Shown here piece after piece: positions 46,308 to 56,740 of a DNA stretch of 64,000 nucleotides. The notes under the pieces are model-generated. The model saw only the letters and a program-made list of their open reading frames with translations, did no database searches and was not told the origin of the DNA. The translations under genes and the position numbers were made by a program. This DNA is from Atopomonas hussainii (GTDB lineage: Bacteria; Pseudomonadota; Gammaproteobacteria; Pseudomonadales; Pseudomonadaceae). The stretch is from the NCBI RefSeq assembly GCF_900109735.1, contig NZ_FOAS01000008.1, positions 1 to 64,000 of the forward strand, given 5' to 3'. The first letter of the stretch is position 1. Every line of letters starts with the position of its first letter.

Positions 46308-46322
46308 TCAGGCGACTATCTC

Positions 46323-47021
46323 ATGGCCCAGTCGGAAACAGTTGAACGGATTCTCGATGCCGCTGAATTGCTCTTCGCTGAAAAGGGCTTTGCGGAAACC
46401 TCGCTGCGCATGATTACCAGCAAAGCGGGCGTCAATTTGGCTGCGGTGAATTATCACTTCGGCTCGAAGAAAGCGCTCATTCAGGCGGTGTTCTCGCGCT
46501 TTCTTACCCCTTTTAGTCAAAACCTTGAGCGCGAGCTAGATCGCCGCCAAGCGCAGCGTAATAACGGCCACAAGCCTACGCTGGAAGACATGCTTGAGGC
46601 GCTGCTCAGCCAAGTATTGGCGGTTAAGCCACGCTCCGGCGATGACTTGGTGATCTTCATGCGCTTGCTCGGCTTGGCGTTTAGCCAAAGCCAAGGGCAT
46701 CTGCGTAAATACCTCGAAGAAGTCTACGGCCGCGTTTTCCGTCGTTATATGGAAATGCTGCTGGAAACCACGCCCACCCGCGTGCCGCCGTTAGAGTTGT
46801 TCTGGCGCATTCACTTTATGCTCGGTGCTGCCTCGTTCAGCATGTCGAGCATCAAGGCGCTGCGCGCCATGGCTGAGTCGGATTACGGCGTGGATACCTC
46901 GGTCGAGCAGGTGATGCGCCTGATGGTGCCGTTCTTGGCCGCTGGCGTGCGGGCGCCGCAATCGCTGACTGATGAGGCCTTAGTCGCCGCGCAATTGCGC
47001 CCACGCACGCGTGGCAAATAA
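46323..47021 (+). CDS. psrA: TetR-family regulator PsrA
   Basis: A regulator of 232 residues. The N-terminus MAQSETVERILDAAELLFAE and the recognition helix region VNLAAVNYHFGSKKALI match PsrA of Pseudomonas, a long-chain-fatty-acid-responsive regulator of its own gene, rpoS and beta-oxidation genes. ATG 46323 was chosen over an upstream in-frame codon at 46263, which lies inside the promoter. Perfect operators precede the gene. In P. aeruginosa psrA is also close to nagZ. Confidence 0.93.
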   Translation: MAQSETVERILDAAELLFAEKGFAETSLRMITSKAGVNLAAVNYHFGSKKALIQAVFSRFLTPFSQNLERELDRRQAQRNNGHKPTLEDMLEALLSQVLAVKPRSGDDLVIFMRLLGLAFSQSQGHLRKYLEEVYGRVFRRYMEMLLETTPTRVPPLELFWRIHFMLGAASFSMSSIKALRAMAESDYGVDTSVEQVMRLMVPFLAAGVRAPQSLTDEALVAAQLRPRTRGK

Positions 47022-47110
47022 GTCGTTGTGCTGATCAGCGGCCGCGCCCAGCGGTTTTGCCAACAAGCTGCCTTTATTGACGGTAGGGCGCTGGGCTAAG
47101 CTTGGCGCCC

Positions 47111-47646
47111 ATGACAGCCCGTTTCGATTTTCTGCATATCTGCCTGACTCACCAGCAACTGTTTGCCTATCAAGGCGGGCAGCTGGTGTGGCAGTGCGCC
47201 GTGTCCACCGGCGCCAACGGTATTGGCGAAGCTAACAACAGCGGCAAAACTCCGCGCGGCTGGCACCGCATTCGCGCACGGATTGGTGATGGTTTGCCTT
47301 TGGGCGCGGTGCTGCGTGGCCGGCGTTGGACGGGGGAAATCCTCGACGCGGCGCTTGAGCAAGCCGCCCCTGAGCGCGACTGGATTCTCACCCGTATTCT
47401 CTGGTTATGCGGGCTGGAACACGGCTTTAATCGTGGCCCGGGTTGCGACACTTTTCATCGCTATATCTATCTGCACGGCACGCCGGATAGTCAGCCTATG
47501 GGCGTGGCTAAATCGCATGGCTGTATTCGCTTACATAACCGCGACATGCTCACCTTGTTTGCGGCGACCCCCTATAACTGTCGGGTGTTCTTGGCCGAAC
47601 ATCCGCTCGATCAGTTAGCGCTAAACGCGCTGCTTAAGGATGTGCA

Positions 47647-47662
<16 letters not shown>
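47111..47662 (+). CDS. L,D-transpeptidase (YkuD) family protein without signal peptide
   Basis: A protein of 183 residues. The catalytic signature is SHGCIRLHNRD with Cys138 and His136; His122 in YLHG is also conserved. YkuD enzymes form or modify 3-3 cross-links or attach proteins to peptidoglycan. The N-terminus MTARFDFLHICL has no signal peptide or membrane anchor, which is unusual for a periplasmic enzyme; cytoplasmic members do exist. Its 3' end overlaps nagZ by 16 bp, tying it to muropeptide recycling by context. Confidence 0.85.
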
Positions 47663-49393
<1,731 letters not shown>

Positions 49394-49514
49394 TCCGTTT
49401 TCACACATAGGCTGCGCTGCACCTATTGGCTAACAGCCTTAGCGTGCAGCGCTGAAGATTTTCTGTGGGGTAGTCGAGGAAAAATAAAGTCCACAAAAAA
49501 TACCGGTGTTAATC

Positions 49515-49533
49515 GCAAATGAGAACAATTAGC
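49515..49533. promoter_or_regulatory. Fur box upstream of the siderophore operon
   Basis: GCAAATGAGAACAATTAGC agrees with the 19-bp Fur consensus at 13 positions by hand alignment, including ATGA and ATTA cores. It sits 41 bp before the first gene of the siderophore operon and after an AT-rich stretch that could hold the promoter. Iron repression is therefore expected. Confidence 0.75.
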
Positions 49534-49573
49534 ATGCGCATCCGCAAATCACATGCAAAAGCGGAGCCTTGCC

Positions 49574-50956
49574 ATGTCTGCCCCAGCTTGCGTCAGCGAC
49601 CTGCCGACGCGCTTTACCAACGAACACTACCTCTCCCGTCAAGCTCGCATGGAATCGTCCGTGCGCAGCTACCCGCGCAAACTGCCGCTGGCCATCGCCA
49701 AGGCGCAAGGCTGCTGGCTGACCGATGTTGACGGGCGCGATTACCTCGACTGCCTTGCCGGTGCCGGCACCTTAGCGCTGGGCCATAACCACCCAAGCGT
49801 CGTGCAAGCGATTCAGGACACCCTCACGGCCGGCCTGCCGCTGCATACCCTCGACTTAACCACGCCGCTGAAAGACGCCTTCTGTGAGCAGGTGCGCAGC
49901 ATTCTGCCCGGCGAACTGGCGCAAGGGCGTTTGCAGTTCTGCGGCCCCTCGGGTGCGGATGCGGTAGAGGCGGCGATTAAGCTGGCGAAAACCGTCACCG
50001 GGCGCAGCACTGTGTGCAGCTTCTCCGGCGGTTACCACGGGATGACCCAAGGCACGCTGGCGCTGACCGGCAACCTCGGCCCCAAACAGGCCTTGGGCGC
50101 CTTGCAAGCGGGCGTGCAGTTCTTGCCATACCCGTACAGCTACCGCTGCCCGTTCGGCTTGGGCGGCGAGGCGGGTATCGACGCCGCGCTGCATTACGTC
50201 GAGCACCTGCTGCAAGATCCGGAAAGCGGCGTGTGTCGTCCGGCTGCGCTGATTCTCGAAGCCGTGCAAGGCGAGGGCGGGGTAATTCCGGCGCCGCGCC
50301 GCTGGTTGCAGGGTATTCGTGCGATCACCGAACAGCTCGGCATCCTCCTCATCATCGACGAAGTGCAAGCCGGTATCGGCCGCACCGGGCAATGGTTCGC
50401 CTGCAACGATGCGGGTGTGGTGCCGGATATTCTGGTCATGTCCAAGGCGATTGGTGGCAGCCTGCCGATGGCCTTGCTGGCTTACCGCGAGGCGTTGGAT
50501 GTGTGGCAGCCCGCCGCGCACACCGGCACCTTCCGTGGCAATCAGCTGGGCATGGCCACTGGCTTGGCGACCTTGCAAACCCTTGCCGCGCCGGGCTTTT
50601 TGAGCGAAGTGCAGCGCAAGGGTGAGCAGCTGGGCGGGCAATTGCGCGCGCTGCAAAACCGCGTGGGCTGCATTGGCGAAGTGCGCGGGCGCGGCCTGAT
50701 GTGGGGCGTAGAGATTGTCGATAAGCGGCAGGCAGCGAACCGCCTGGGCAGCTACCCGGCGTTTGGTGAGCTGGCCAAGCGTATCCAGCAGGAGTGTTTT
50801 GCCCGTGGCTTGATTCTCGAGTTAGGTGGTCGCCACGGCGCAGTGGTGCGCCTGTTGCCGCCGCTGATCATCAGCGACAGCGAACTAGCGTTGCTGCTGG
50901 AGCGCTTGCAGGCCGCCATCGTGGCTGCCGAACAGGCTTTGGCGGTGGCGGCATGA
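49574..50956 (+). CDS. Diaminobutyrate-2-oxoglutarate aminotransferase (RhbA/Dat-like)
   Basis: A class III PLP aminotransferase of 460 residues that makes L-2,4-diaminobutyrate from aspartate semialdehyde. [13 protein letters not shown] holds the conserved Asp, and Lys in [11 protein letters not shown] is the PLP lysine. ATG 49574 follows CGGAG; an in-frame ATG at 49553 is an alternative. It is the first gene of six, ending in an ATGA-type overlap with the decarboxylase gene. Together the two give 1,3-diaminopropane, the amine of rhizobactin 1021, schizokinen and acinetoferrin. Confidence 0.9.
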   Translation: MSAPACVSDLPTRFTNEHYLSRQARMESSVRSYPRKLPLAIAKAQGCWLTDVDGRDYLDCLAGAGTLALGHNHPSVVQAIQDTLTAGLPLHTLDLTTPLKDAFCEQVRSILPGELAQGRLQFCGPSGADAVEAAIKLAKTVTGRSTVCSFSGGYHGMTQGTLALTGNLGPKQALGALQAGVQFLPYPYSYRCPFGLGGEAGIDAALHYVEHLLQDPESGVCRPAALILEAVQGEGGVIPAPRRWLQGIRAITEQLGILLIIDEVQAGIGRTGQWFACNDAGVVPDILVMSKAIGGSLPMALLAYREALDVWQPAAHTGTFRGNQLGMATGLATLQTLAAPGFLSEVQRKGEQLGGQLRALQNRVGCIGEVRGRGLMWGVEIVDKRQAANRLGSYPAFGELAKRIQQECFARGLILELGGRHGAVVRLLPPLIISDSELALLLERLQAAIVAAEQALAVAA

Positions 50957-52470
50957 GCACGCCCGAGCCGCGCCCACAGTGGGCGAGTCTATTGTTGGCA
51001 GCCAGCACCGCCAGTCGTCAGGCTTATCAGCAGCATATGCAGGGTGCCTTGCAGGCGGTGGATGAGCATTTGTTGGCGCCGCCGCAGATTTACTCGGGGA
51101 TTACCCCGCAAGCCTTAGCCGAACAATTGGCGCGCTTGCCGATGTGCCCGGAACACGGCGTGCCGCTGGCGCAAGTCACCGACGAGGCCGGGCGCCTGCT
51201 GTTGGCCAACAGCGTGCGGGTGCATCAGCCCACCTGTGTGGCGCACCTGCATTGCCCCACGCTGCAGGCCGGGCAGGTTGGCGAGGTCTTGTTGGCCAGT
51301 GCCAACCAGTCGCTGGACTCGTGGGATCAAAGCCCGGCGGCCAGCGTGCTGGAGCAACAACTGTGCGATTTTCTTGTGCAGTTGGCTGACCTGCCGGCTA
51401 CTGGCGATGGGGTGTTCACCGCCGGGGGCACGCAAAGCAACCTGATGGGTCTGTTGTTGGCGCGCGACCTGTATTGCCAGCGCGCGTTTAACCGCGATGT
51501 GCGCGTGCACGGCCTGCCGCCTGAGGCGCAGCAGCTGCGCGTGTTGTGTTCGGAGAAAGCGCATTTCTCGGTGCAGCAAAGCCTGTCGCTACTAGGCTTA
51601 GGCGCCGAAGCGGCGCTGCCGGTAGCCGTAGGCGCAGACCAGCGCATGGACATGCGCGCAGTGCGCGACACCTTGGCCGCCAGCCTGGCGCGTGGTGAGC
51701 GACCGTTTGCGCTGTTTGCGACCGCCGGCACCACCGACGCCGGGGCGATTGACCCGCTGCCGGAGCTGGCCGAGCTGGCCGCCGAGCATGGCCTGTGGCT
51801 GCATGTGGATGCCGCGTGGGCCGGTGCGGCGCTGTTGTCGCACAGCCTCAAGCCGCGCTTGGCCGGTATCGAACGGGCCGATTCGATCACCTTGGACTTC
51901 CACAAGCAGTTCTATCAGCCGATCAGCTGCGGGGCGTTCTTGCTGCGCGATCGGGCGCACTTTGCCCTGATGCGCCTGAATGCCGACTACCTAAACCCGC
52001 TGGAAGACGAAGCCGACGGCGTGCCCAATCTGGTCTACAAGTCGCTGGCCACCACTCGGCGCTTCGACGCCCTAAAACTGTGGCTGAGCCTGCGTAGCGT
52101 CGGCCGCGCCGAGTTGGCGGCGATGTTCGAGTATGGCGTGGCGCTGGCTCAAGCAGTGGCGGCGGATATTCAGCAGCGCCCGGAGTTGGAGCTGGGCTTT
52201 GCGCCGCAGCTCAATGCCGTGCTGTTGCGTCACCGTGGCCACGGCGGTGAAACCCCCGCTGCGCTCGATGCACTCAATCGGCACTTGGCCCAGCAGCTGT
52301 TTGAGCGCGGCTTGGCCAATCTCAGCACCACGCGCTTGCGCGGTGCGCAATTTATCAAGATGACCCTACTCAACCCGCTGACCACCTTGGCTGATCTGCA
52401 AGCGGTGTTGGACGCCCTGTGTGCTTTGGCCAAGGGCAAGGTCGGCGAACGTGAGGTTTCCTGTGTTTAA
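50953..52470 (+). CDS. L-2,4-diaminobutyrate decarboxylase (RhbB/Ddc-like)
   Basis: A group II PLP decarboxylase of 505 residues that converts 2,4-diaminobutyrate to 1,3-diaminopropane. ATG 50953 overlaps the aminotransferase stop and gives [24 protein letters not shown] holds the ring-N Asp; [12 protein letters not shown] holds the PLP lysine; [15 protein letters not shown] is the phosphate loop. A longer open frame upstream overlaps the aminotransferase gene and is not the start. Confidence 0.9.
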   Translation: MSTPEPRPQWASLLLAASTASRQAYQQHMQGALQAVDEHLLAPPQIYSGITPQALAEQLARLPMCPEHGVPLAQVTDEAGRLLLANSVRVHQPTCVAHLHCPTLQAGQVGEVLLASANQSLDSWDQSPAASVLEQQLCDFLVQLADLPATGDGVFTAGGTQSNLMGLLLARDLYCQRAFNRDVRVHGLPPEAQQLRVLCSEKAHFSVQQSLSLLGLGAEAALPVAVGADQRMDMRAVRDTLAASLARGERPFALFATAGTTDAGAIDPLPELAELAAEHGLWLHVDAAWAGAALLSHSLKPRLAGIERADSITLDFHKQFYQPISCGAFLLRDRAHFALMRLNADYLNPLEDEADGVPNLVYKSLATTRRFDALKLWLSLRSVGRAELAAMFEYGVALAQAVAADIQQRPELELGFAPQLNAVLLRHRGHGGETPAALDALNRHLAQQLFERGLANLSTTRLRGAQFIKMTLLNPLTTLADLQAVLDALCALAKGKVGEREVSCV

Positions 52471-54244
52471 AGATGCTGCCGAACGCCTGAGTGTGCAGGC
52501 GTTGTTGAACTGTTATTGGCGTGAAACAGGCTTAGGCACTGTGCAGGCGGTGAGCGAACTGCCCGCACCGCTGGCGGCCCGCTTGGCCACCACGCATTGC
52601 ATGGCGCTGACCTTGCAGCCCTTGGCGCAACCGGTGTGGGTGCCGCTCAGTTATGTCAGCCCCACGGGGCGACATCGCATTGGCGAGGCGGTATTCAGTA
52701 TCGGCGATGGCGGCTACTGCGCTTTGCCGGCGGCGCTGTTGTTCAGCTTGCTGCTCAGCGATTTGGCCGAGCGCTACCAAGGCGGCGCGCTGCCGGCGGA
52801 GTCGGCGGATATCCTCGGCCTGTGCCTGCAAAGTCTGCAAAACATGCGTGGTTTTATCAGCAGCCGTGAGGCCGATATTGCCCAGCTGTATGGCCCTGAG
52901 CTGGATTTCTTCCGTGCTGAGCAAGGCCTGCTGATCGGCCATCAAACCCACCCAGCGCCGAAAAGCCGCAACGGTTTTACCGGTAGCGAGCTGGCCGCTT
53001 ACTCGCCAGAGGCGGCGGGGCGTTGCCAACTGCATTGGTGGCTGCTGGCGCCGGGCTTGGTTAAACAGCACGGCGTGTGGGCGAGCAGCCCCAGCAGCCA
53101 ACTGCGCGATTGGCTGACGGGGCAAGTCAGCCCGCGTGCGGCGGCTTTGCTGGCGGCAAACCCCAGCTGGGATGTGCTGCCGCTGCACCCATGGCAAGCA
53201 CGCCACCTGCTTGGGCGTGAGGCGATTGCCGCGCTGATCGAACAAGGCCAATTGCTCGACTTAGGCGAGCAGGGCCCGGCGTTGTGGCCGACCAGCTCGA
53301 TCCGCACCTTGGCTGCGCCCGGTGTGCCGTGGATGTTCAAGTGCTCGCTGTCGGTGGCGATCACCAACTCGGTGCGCATCAACCTGTTCCGCGAATGCCT
53401 GCGCGGCGAGCTGGGTTGTCGCTTGTGGCAAGGCCCGCTGGGCGACGAGTTAAAAGAACGTCTGCCGACCCTGCGCCCGGTGAATGACCCGGCCTGGCTG
53501 ACGCTGGAAATCGACGGCCAAGTGCTGGATGAGGCCACCTGCATTCTGCGTGACAACCCGTTTGCCGTGCAGGCGCAAGTCAGCTGTATGGCCATGCTCT
53601 GTCAGGATCACCCGCTGCAGCGCGGCAATCGCTTCTCGCAGCTGCTGCCGCAGTTGGCGCAGCGCGAAGGCATCAGCACGCAGGCGGCTGCCGAGCAGTG
53701 GTTTGCCGCATTTATTCGCGTGGCGGTCGAGCCCATGCTGACCTTGTACCTGGAATACGGCATGGCCTTTGAGGCGCACCAGCAAAACACCTTGCTAGAG
53801 CTAGAAAACCTCTGGCCGGCGCGTTTTTGGGTGCGCGATAACCAGGGCTTCTACTACATCGAAGAGCGCGCCCAGCGCGTGCTTGAGCTGCTCCCGGAGC
53901 TGGGCGGCGCGGCGGAATCGGTCGGCCCGCAGAGCTTCGTCGATGAGCGTTTTCACTACTACTTCTTCCACAACACGGTGTTCGGCCTGATCAACGCGCT
54001 GGGCCATAGCGGCCTGGCTGATGAGCACGCTTTGCTCGGCCAATTGCGTGCTGCGCTGACGGCCTTGGATGCGCGTTACCCCGGCAACAGCTTGCTGGCG
54101 CCGGTGCTACACGCGCCGACCTTGCCCTACAAGGGCAACCTGCTGACCCGTCTTGCCCAAATCGACGAACTGGTCGCGCCGCTGACCAGCCAATCGGTCT
54201 ACGTGGAGCTGCACAACCCGCTTTATGAGGTGAACCATGACTAA
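52463..54244 (+). CDS. IucA/IucC-family siderophore synthetase (RhbC-like)
   Basis: An NRPS-independent siderophore (NIS) synthetase of 593 residues that activates a carboxyl of citrate or a citryl intermediate by adenylation and couples it to an amine. The HPWQARHLL motif and TSSIRTLAAPGVPWMFKCSL region are characteristic, and the C-terminal part has the FhuF-like segment with HQQNTLLELEN. GTG 52463 has GAGG six bases upstream; GTG 52451 is an alternative. Start and stop overlap both neighbours by 8 bp. Confidence 0.88.
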   Translation: MFKDAAERLSVQALLNCYWRETGLGTVQAVSELPAPLAARLATTHCMALTLQPLAQPVWVPLSYVSPTGRHRIGEAVFSIGDGGYCALPAALLFSLLLSDLAERYQGGALPAESADILGLCLQSLQNMRGFISSREADIAQLYGPELDFFRAEQGLLIGHQTHPAPKSRNGFTGSELAAYSPEAAGRCQLHWWLLAPGLVKQHGVWASSPSSQLRDWLTGQVSPRAAALLAANPSWDVLPLHPWQARHLLGREAIAALIEQGQLLDLGEQGPALWPTSSIRTLAAPGVPWMFKCSLSVAITNSVRINLFRECLRGELGCRLWQGPLGDELKERLPTLRPVNDPAWLTLEIDGQVLDEATCILRDNPFAVQAQVSCMAMLCQDHPLQRGNRFSQLLPQLAQREGISTQAAAEQWFAAFIRVAVEPMLTLYLEYGMAFEAHQQNTLLELENLWPARFWVRDNQGFYYIEERAQRVLELLPELGGAAESVGPQSFVDERFHYYFFHNTVFGLINALGHSGLADEHALLGQLRAALTALDARYPGNSLLAPVLHAPTLPYKGNLLTRLAQIDELVAPLTSQSVYVELHNPLYEVNHD

Positions 54245-55550
54245 CATCCGCGATGTGATCGGCATTGGCGTTGGGCCGTTCAACCTGAGTTTGGCCGCGC
54301 TGCTTGACCAGCAGGACATCGATGCCTGCTTCTTCGAACAAAAGGCCGAGTTCAACTGGCACGAAGGCCTGCTGCTGCCCGGCACCACCTTGCAGGTGCC
54401 GTTTATGGCCGACTTGGTCAGCATGGTGTGCCCGACTAGCCCGTACAGCTTCTTGAATTACCTGCAAGCGCACGACCGGCTGTTCCACTTCTATTTCCAC
54501 GAGAACTTCTTTACCCCGCGCCGCGAATACAACCACTACTGCCAGTGGGTAGCGGGCCAGCTGCCGAGTCTGCACTTTGCCCACCAAGTGCTGGATGTAC
54601 GCGTCGAAGGCGAGCTGTACCGTGTGGAAGTGCGCCATGGCGCTCAGCAGCGGGTGGAATATGCGCGGCATATCGTGCTCGGTACTGGCTCGGTGCCGAA
54701 CTTGCCGGCTTGCCTGCGTGAATTGGCCTTGGCGCACCCCGAGCAAGTACTGCACAGCGCCGAGTTCGCCACGCGCTTCTTGCCGCGCCTAGAAAGCGGC
54801 CAAGCGCCGGACAGCGTGCTGGTGCTGGGCAGCGGGCAGTCGGCCGCCGAGGTGTTCCAAACCCTGCTCGAACAGCAGGAAGACCGCCACGGCAAGCGCC
54901 ATTACGACCTGCATTGGCTGACCCGCGCGCAGGGCTTTTTGCCCATGGAGTATTCCAAACTGGGGCTGGAGCACTTCACCCCGGCGTATACGCAGTATTT
55001 CCAAGCGTTGCCGCAGCCGCTTAAAGACCAGCTGCTGCCCAATCAAGGGCTGTTCTACAAGGGCATCAGCTTCGCCACCATTGGCGAGATCTTCGATTTG
55101 CTCTATCACCGCACCGTCGGCGGCGCGCCAACCCCAGCCGAGCTGATGGGTCACTGCGAACTCACTGCTGCCAAACGCACCAGCGCTGGGCGTCTGCGCC
55201 TGACCTTCCAGCATCGTCAGCAGCAAGTCAGCTTTACCCGCGAGGTCGACGCGCTGGTCGCCGCCACGGGCTACGCGCACAAGCTGCCGAAGTGTCTGCA
55301 AGGCTTGGCTGGGGCGATTCAGTGGGATACCCACGAGCGCTTGCAGATCGACGGCGACTACCGCGTGGCCCACCAAGGCCCGGGGCAGTTGTTTGTGCAA
55401 AACGGCGAGCTGCATACCCATGGCATGGGCGCGCCCGATTTGGGCTTAGGGGCGATTCGTGCCGCGCACATCGCTAACCAGCTGCTGGGCCGTGCTGCTT
55501 ATCGCCTGCCTGAACAGAGCGCCTTCCAGCGCTTTGGGGTGGCTGCGTGA
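54237..55550 (+). CDS. FAD-dependent diamine/lysine N-monooxygenase (RhbE/IucD-like)
   Basis: An enzyme of 437 residues expected to N-hydroxylate 1,3-diaminopropane (or its derivative), creating the hydroxamate precursor. The FAD motif GIGVGPFNLSLAALL, the NADPH motif VLGSGQSAAEVFQ and the ATGYAHKLP signature are present. Family members use lysine, ornithine or short diamines; the diaminopropane-making genes upstream argue for the diamine. It overlaps the synthetase gene by 8 bp and the transporter gene by 4. Confidence 0.9.
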   Translation: MTNIRDVIGIGVGPFNLSLAALLDQQDIDACFFEQKAEFNWHEGLLLPGTTLQVPFMADLVSMVCPTSPYSFLNYLQAHDRLFHFYFHENFFTPRREYNHYCQWVAGQLPSLHFAHQVLDVRVEGELYRVEVRHGAQQRVEYARHIVLGTGSVPNLPACLRELALAHPEQVLHSAEFATRFLPRLESGQAPDSVLVLGSGQSAAEVFQTLLEQQEDRHGKRHYDLHWLTRAQGFLPMEYSKLGLEHFTPAYTQYFQALPQPLKDQLLPNQGLFYKGISFATIGEIFDLLYHRTVGGAPTPAELMGHCELTAAKRTSAGRLRLTFQHRQQQVSFTREVDALVAATGYAHKLPKCLQGLAGAIQWDTHERLQIDGDYRVAHQGPGQLFVQNGELHTHGMGAPDLGLGAIRAAHIANQLLGRAAYRLPEQSAFQRFGVAA

Positions 55551-56740
55551 GCGCTGCGGGCATCAGCCCTTGGGTAAGCCGCACTTTATTGGCGTGCGGC
55601 TTCCTGTTTGTGTTTACCGAAACCTTGCTGTCGCCGTTTTGGCCGCAGTTCTTTCAGCGCGTGTTCGGTGTCGAGGCGCTGGAGGTCAGCGGCCATTACA
55701 TCGCCCTGTGCCGCCTTACCGTGCTGATCGGCGCGCCCTTGTGGGGCTTGCTAGCGCGGCGCTTCGAGCCCATGTGGCTGTTGATCATCGGGCAGGGCGG
55801 GGCAGCGTTGTTCACCTTGCTGTGCGCCTTTGTCGATAGCCTCGATGAGTTCGTGGTGTTGTCGGTGCTGCTGCTGCTGTGCAAGAGCAGCTACTTGCTG
55901 TTCTACAGCGTGCTGATCGAACTCAGCGGCCAGCGCGGTCAGGCACAAGTGGTTGGCCGGGTGCAGGCCACCGTGCATTTGGCGCTGATCAGCTCGACAG
56001 CCGCCAGCGCCTGGCTGCTGCAACTGGATAACCCGCTGCGCCTGTTTATGCTCGCTGCGGCGTTGGATGTGCTGCAAATCGTCCTGTGCGCCTTTGTGCT
56101 GAAACGCCGAGGCCCACGGCAAGCCGCTACGCCCAGTGCTGAACGGCGCCGGGTTTGGACCTGGCGTGCTGTGGGGGCCTTTGCCGCCGCCGTGTTGCTG
56201 TTCAATTTGGCCGGCAACGTGGTGCGCCCGTACTTCACCTTGTTCAGTCAGCAACAGTTGCACTTAGAGGCCTGGCCGGCGGCGGTGGCGTTCTTTCTGC
56301 CTTCGGTGATGGTGCTGTTATGCATGCCATGGGTGCCCACCTTGTGCCAAAGCGGTCTGCGCCGCGTGGGTTTTAGCGTCAGCGTGGCGCTGATGGCGCT
56401 GGCCTTGCTCGCTCAAGCGATGGCCGACAGTTACGCCGCCTTGCTGGCCGCGCGGGCCTTGTTTGGCGCTACGTTGCTGCTGGCGCAGGCCAATCTGGAG
56501 CTGCACCTGTTTGAAGGCGCCGGTGACGATGTGCACTGGCAATACAGCTTAGCCAGCGTGGTGCAGAACCTCGCACAACTCTTGGCCCCCTTGCTGGCCG
56601 CCGCGCTGGTCGCCGGCTACAGCTTGGCGAGCCCCTTTATCGCAGCCGCTGCCTTGCTGCTGCTCACACTTGTGATCGCTCATTACGGGGTGTTTGCCGC
56701 GCCGCGCCGCCCCCCGCCTGTAGGAGAACCAACCCCATGA
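55547..56740 (+). CDS. MFS transporter, probable siderophore exporter
   Basis: A major facilitator protein of 397 residues with about 12 hydrophobic segments. WGLLARRFEPMWLLI between helices 2 and 3 resembles the MFS loop. The GTG start overlaps the hydroxylase stop (GTGA), and the stop overlaps the next gene (ATGA). Its place inside the biosynthetic operon suggests export of the finished siderophore; import or release of iron is less likely but not excluded. Confidence 0.85.
   Translation: MSAAGISPWVSRTLLACGFLFVFTETLLSPFWPQFFQRVFGVEALEVSGHYIALCRLTVLIGAPLWGLLARRFEPMWLLIIGQGGAALFTLLCAFVDSLDEFVVLSVLLLLCKSSYLLFYSVLIELSGQRGQAQVVGRVQATVHLALISSTAASAWLLQLDNPLRLFMLAAALDVLQIVLCAFVLKRRGPRQAATPSAERRRVWTWRAVGAFAAAVLLFNLAGNVVRPYFTLFSQQQLHLEAWPAAVAFFLPSVMVLLCMPWVPTLCQSGLRRVGFSVSVALMALALLAQAMADSYAALLAARALFGATLLLAQANLELHLFEGAGDDVHWQYSLASVVQNLAQLLAPLLAAALVAGYSLASPFIAAAALLLLTLVIAHYGVFAAPRRPPPVGEPTP

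Noticed and set aside
47046-47096. GCCCAGCG...CGCTGGGC inverted repeat between psrA and the L,D-transpeptidase gene
   Set aside because: 8-bp arms with a 35-bp loop and no T-run are within what is expected by chance in GC-rich DNA. It is not strong enough to call a terminator.
50794-50952. Extended N-terminus of the diaminobutyrate decarboxylase
   Set aside because: It would overlap the aminotransferase by about 160 bp and adds arginine-rich sequence unlike the family. ATG 50953 has the overlap typical of this operon.
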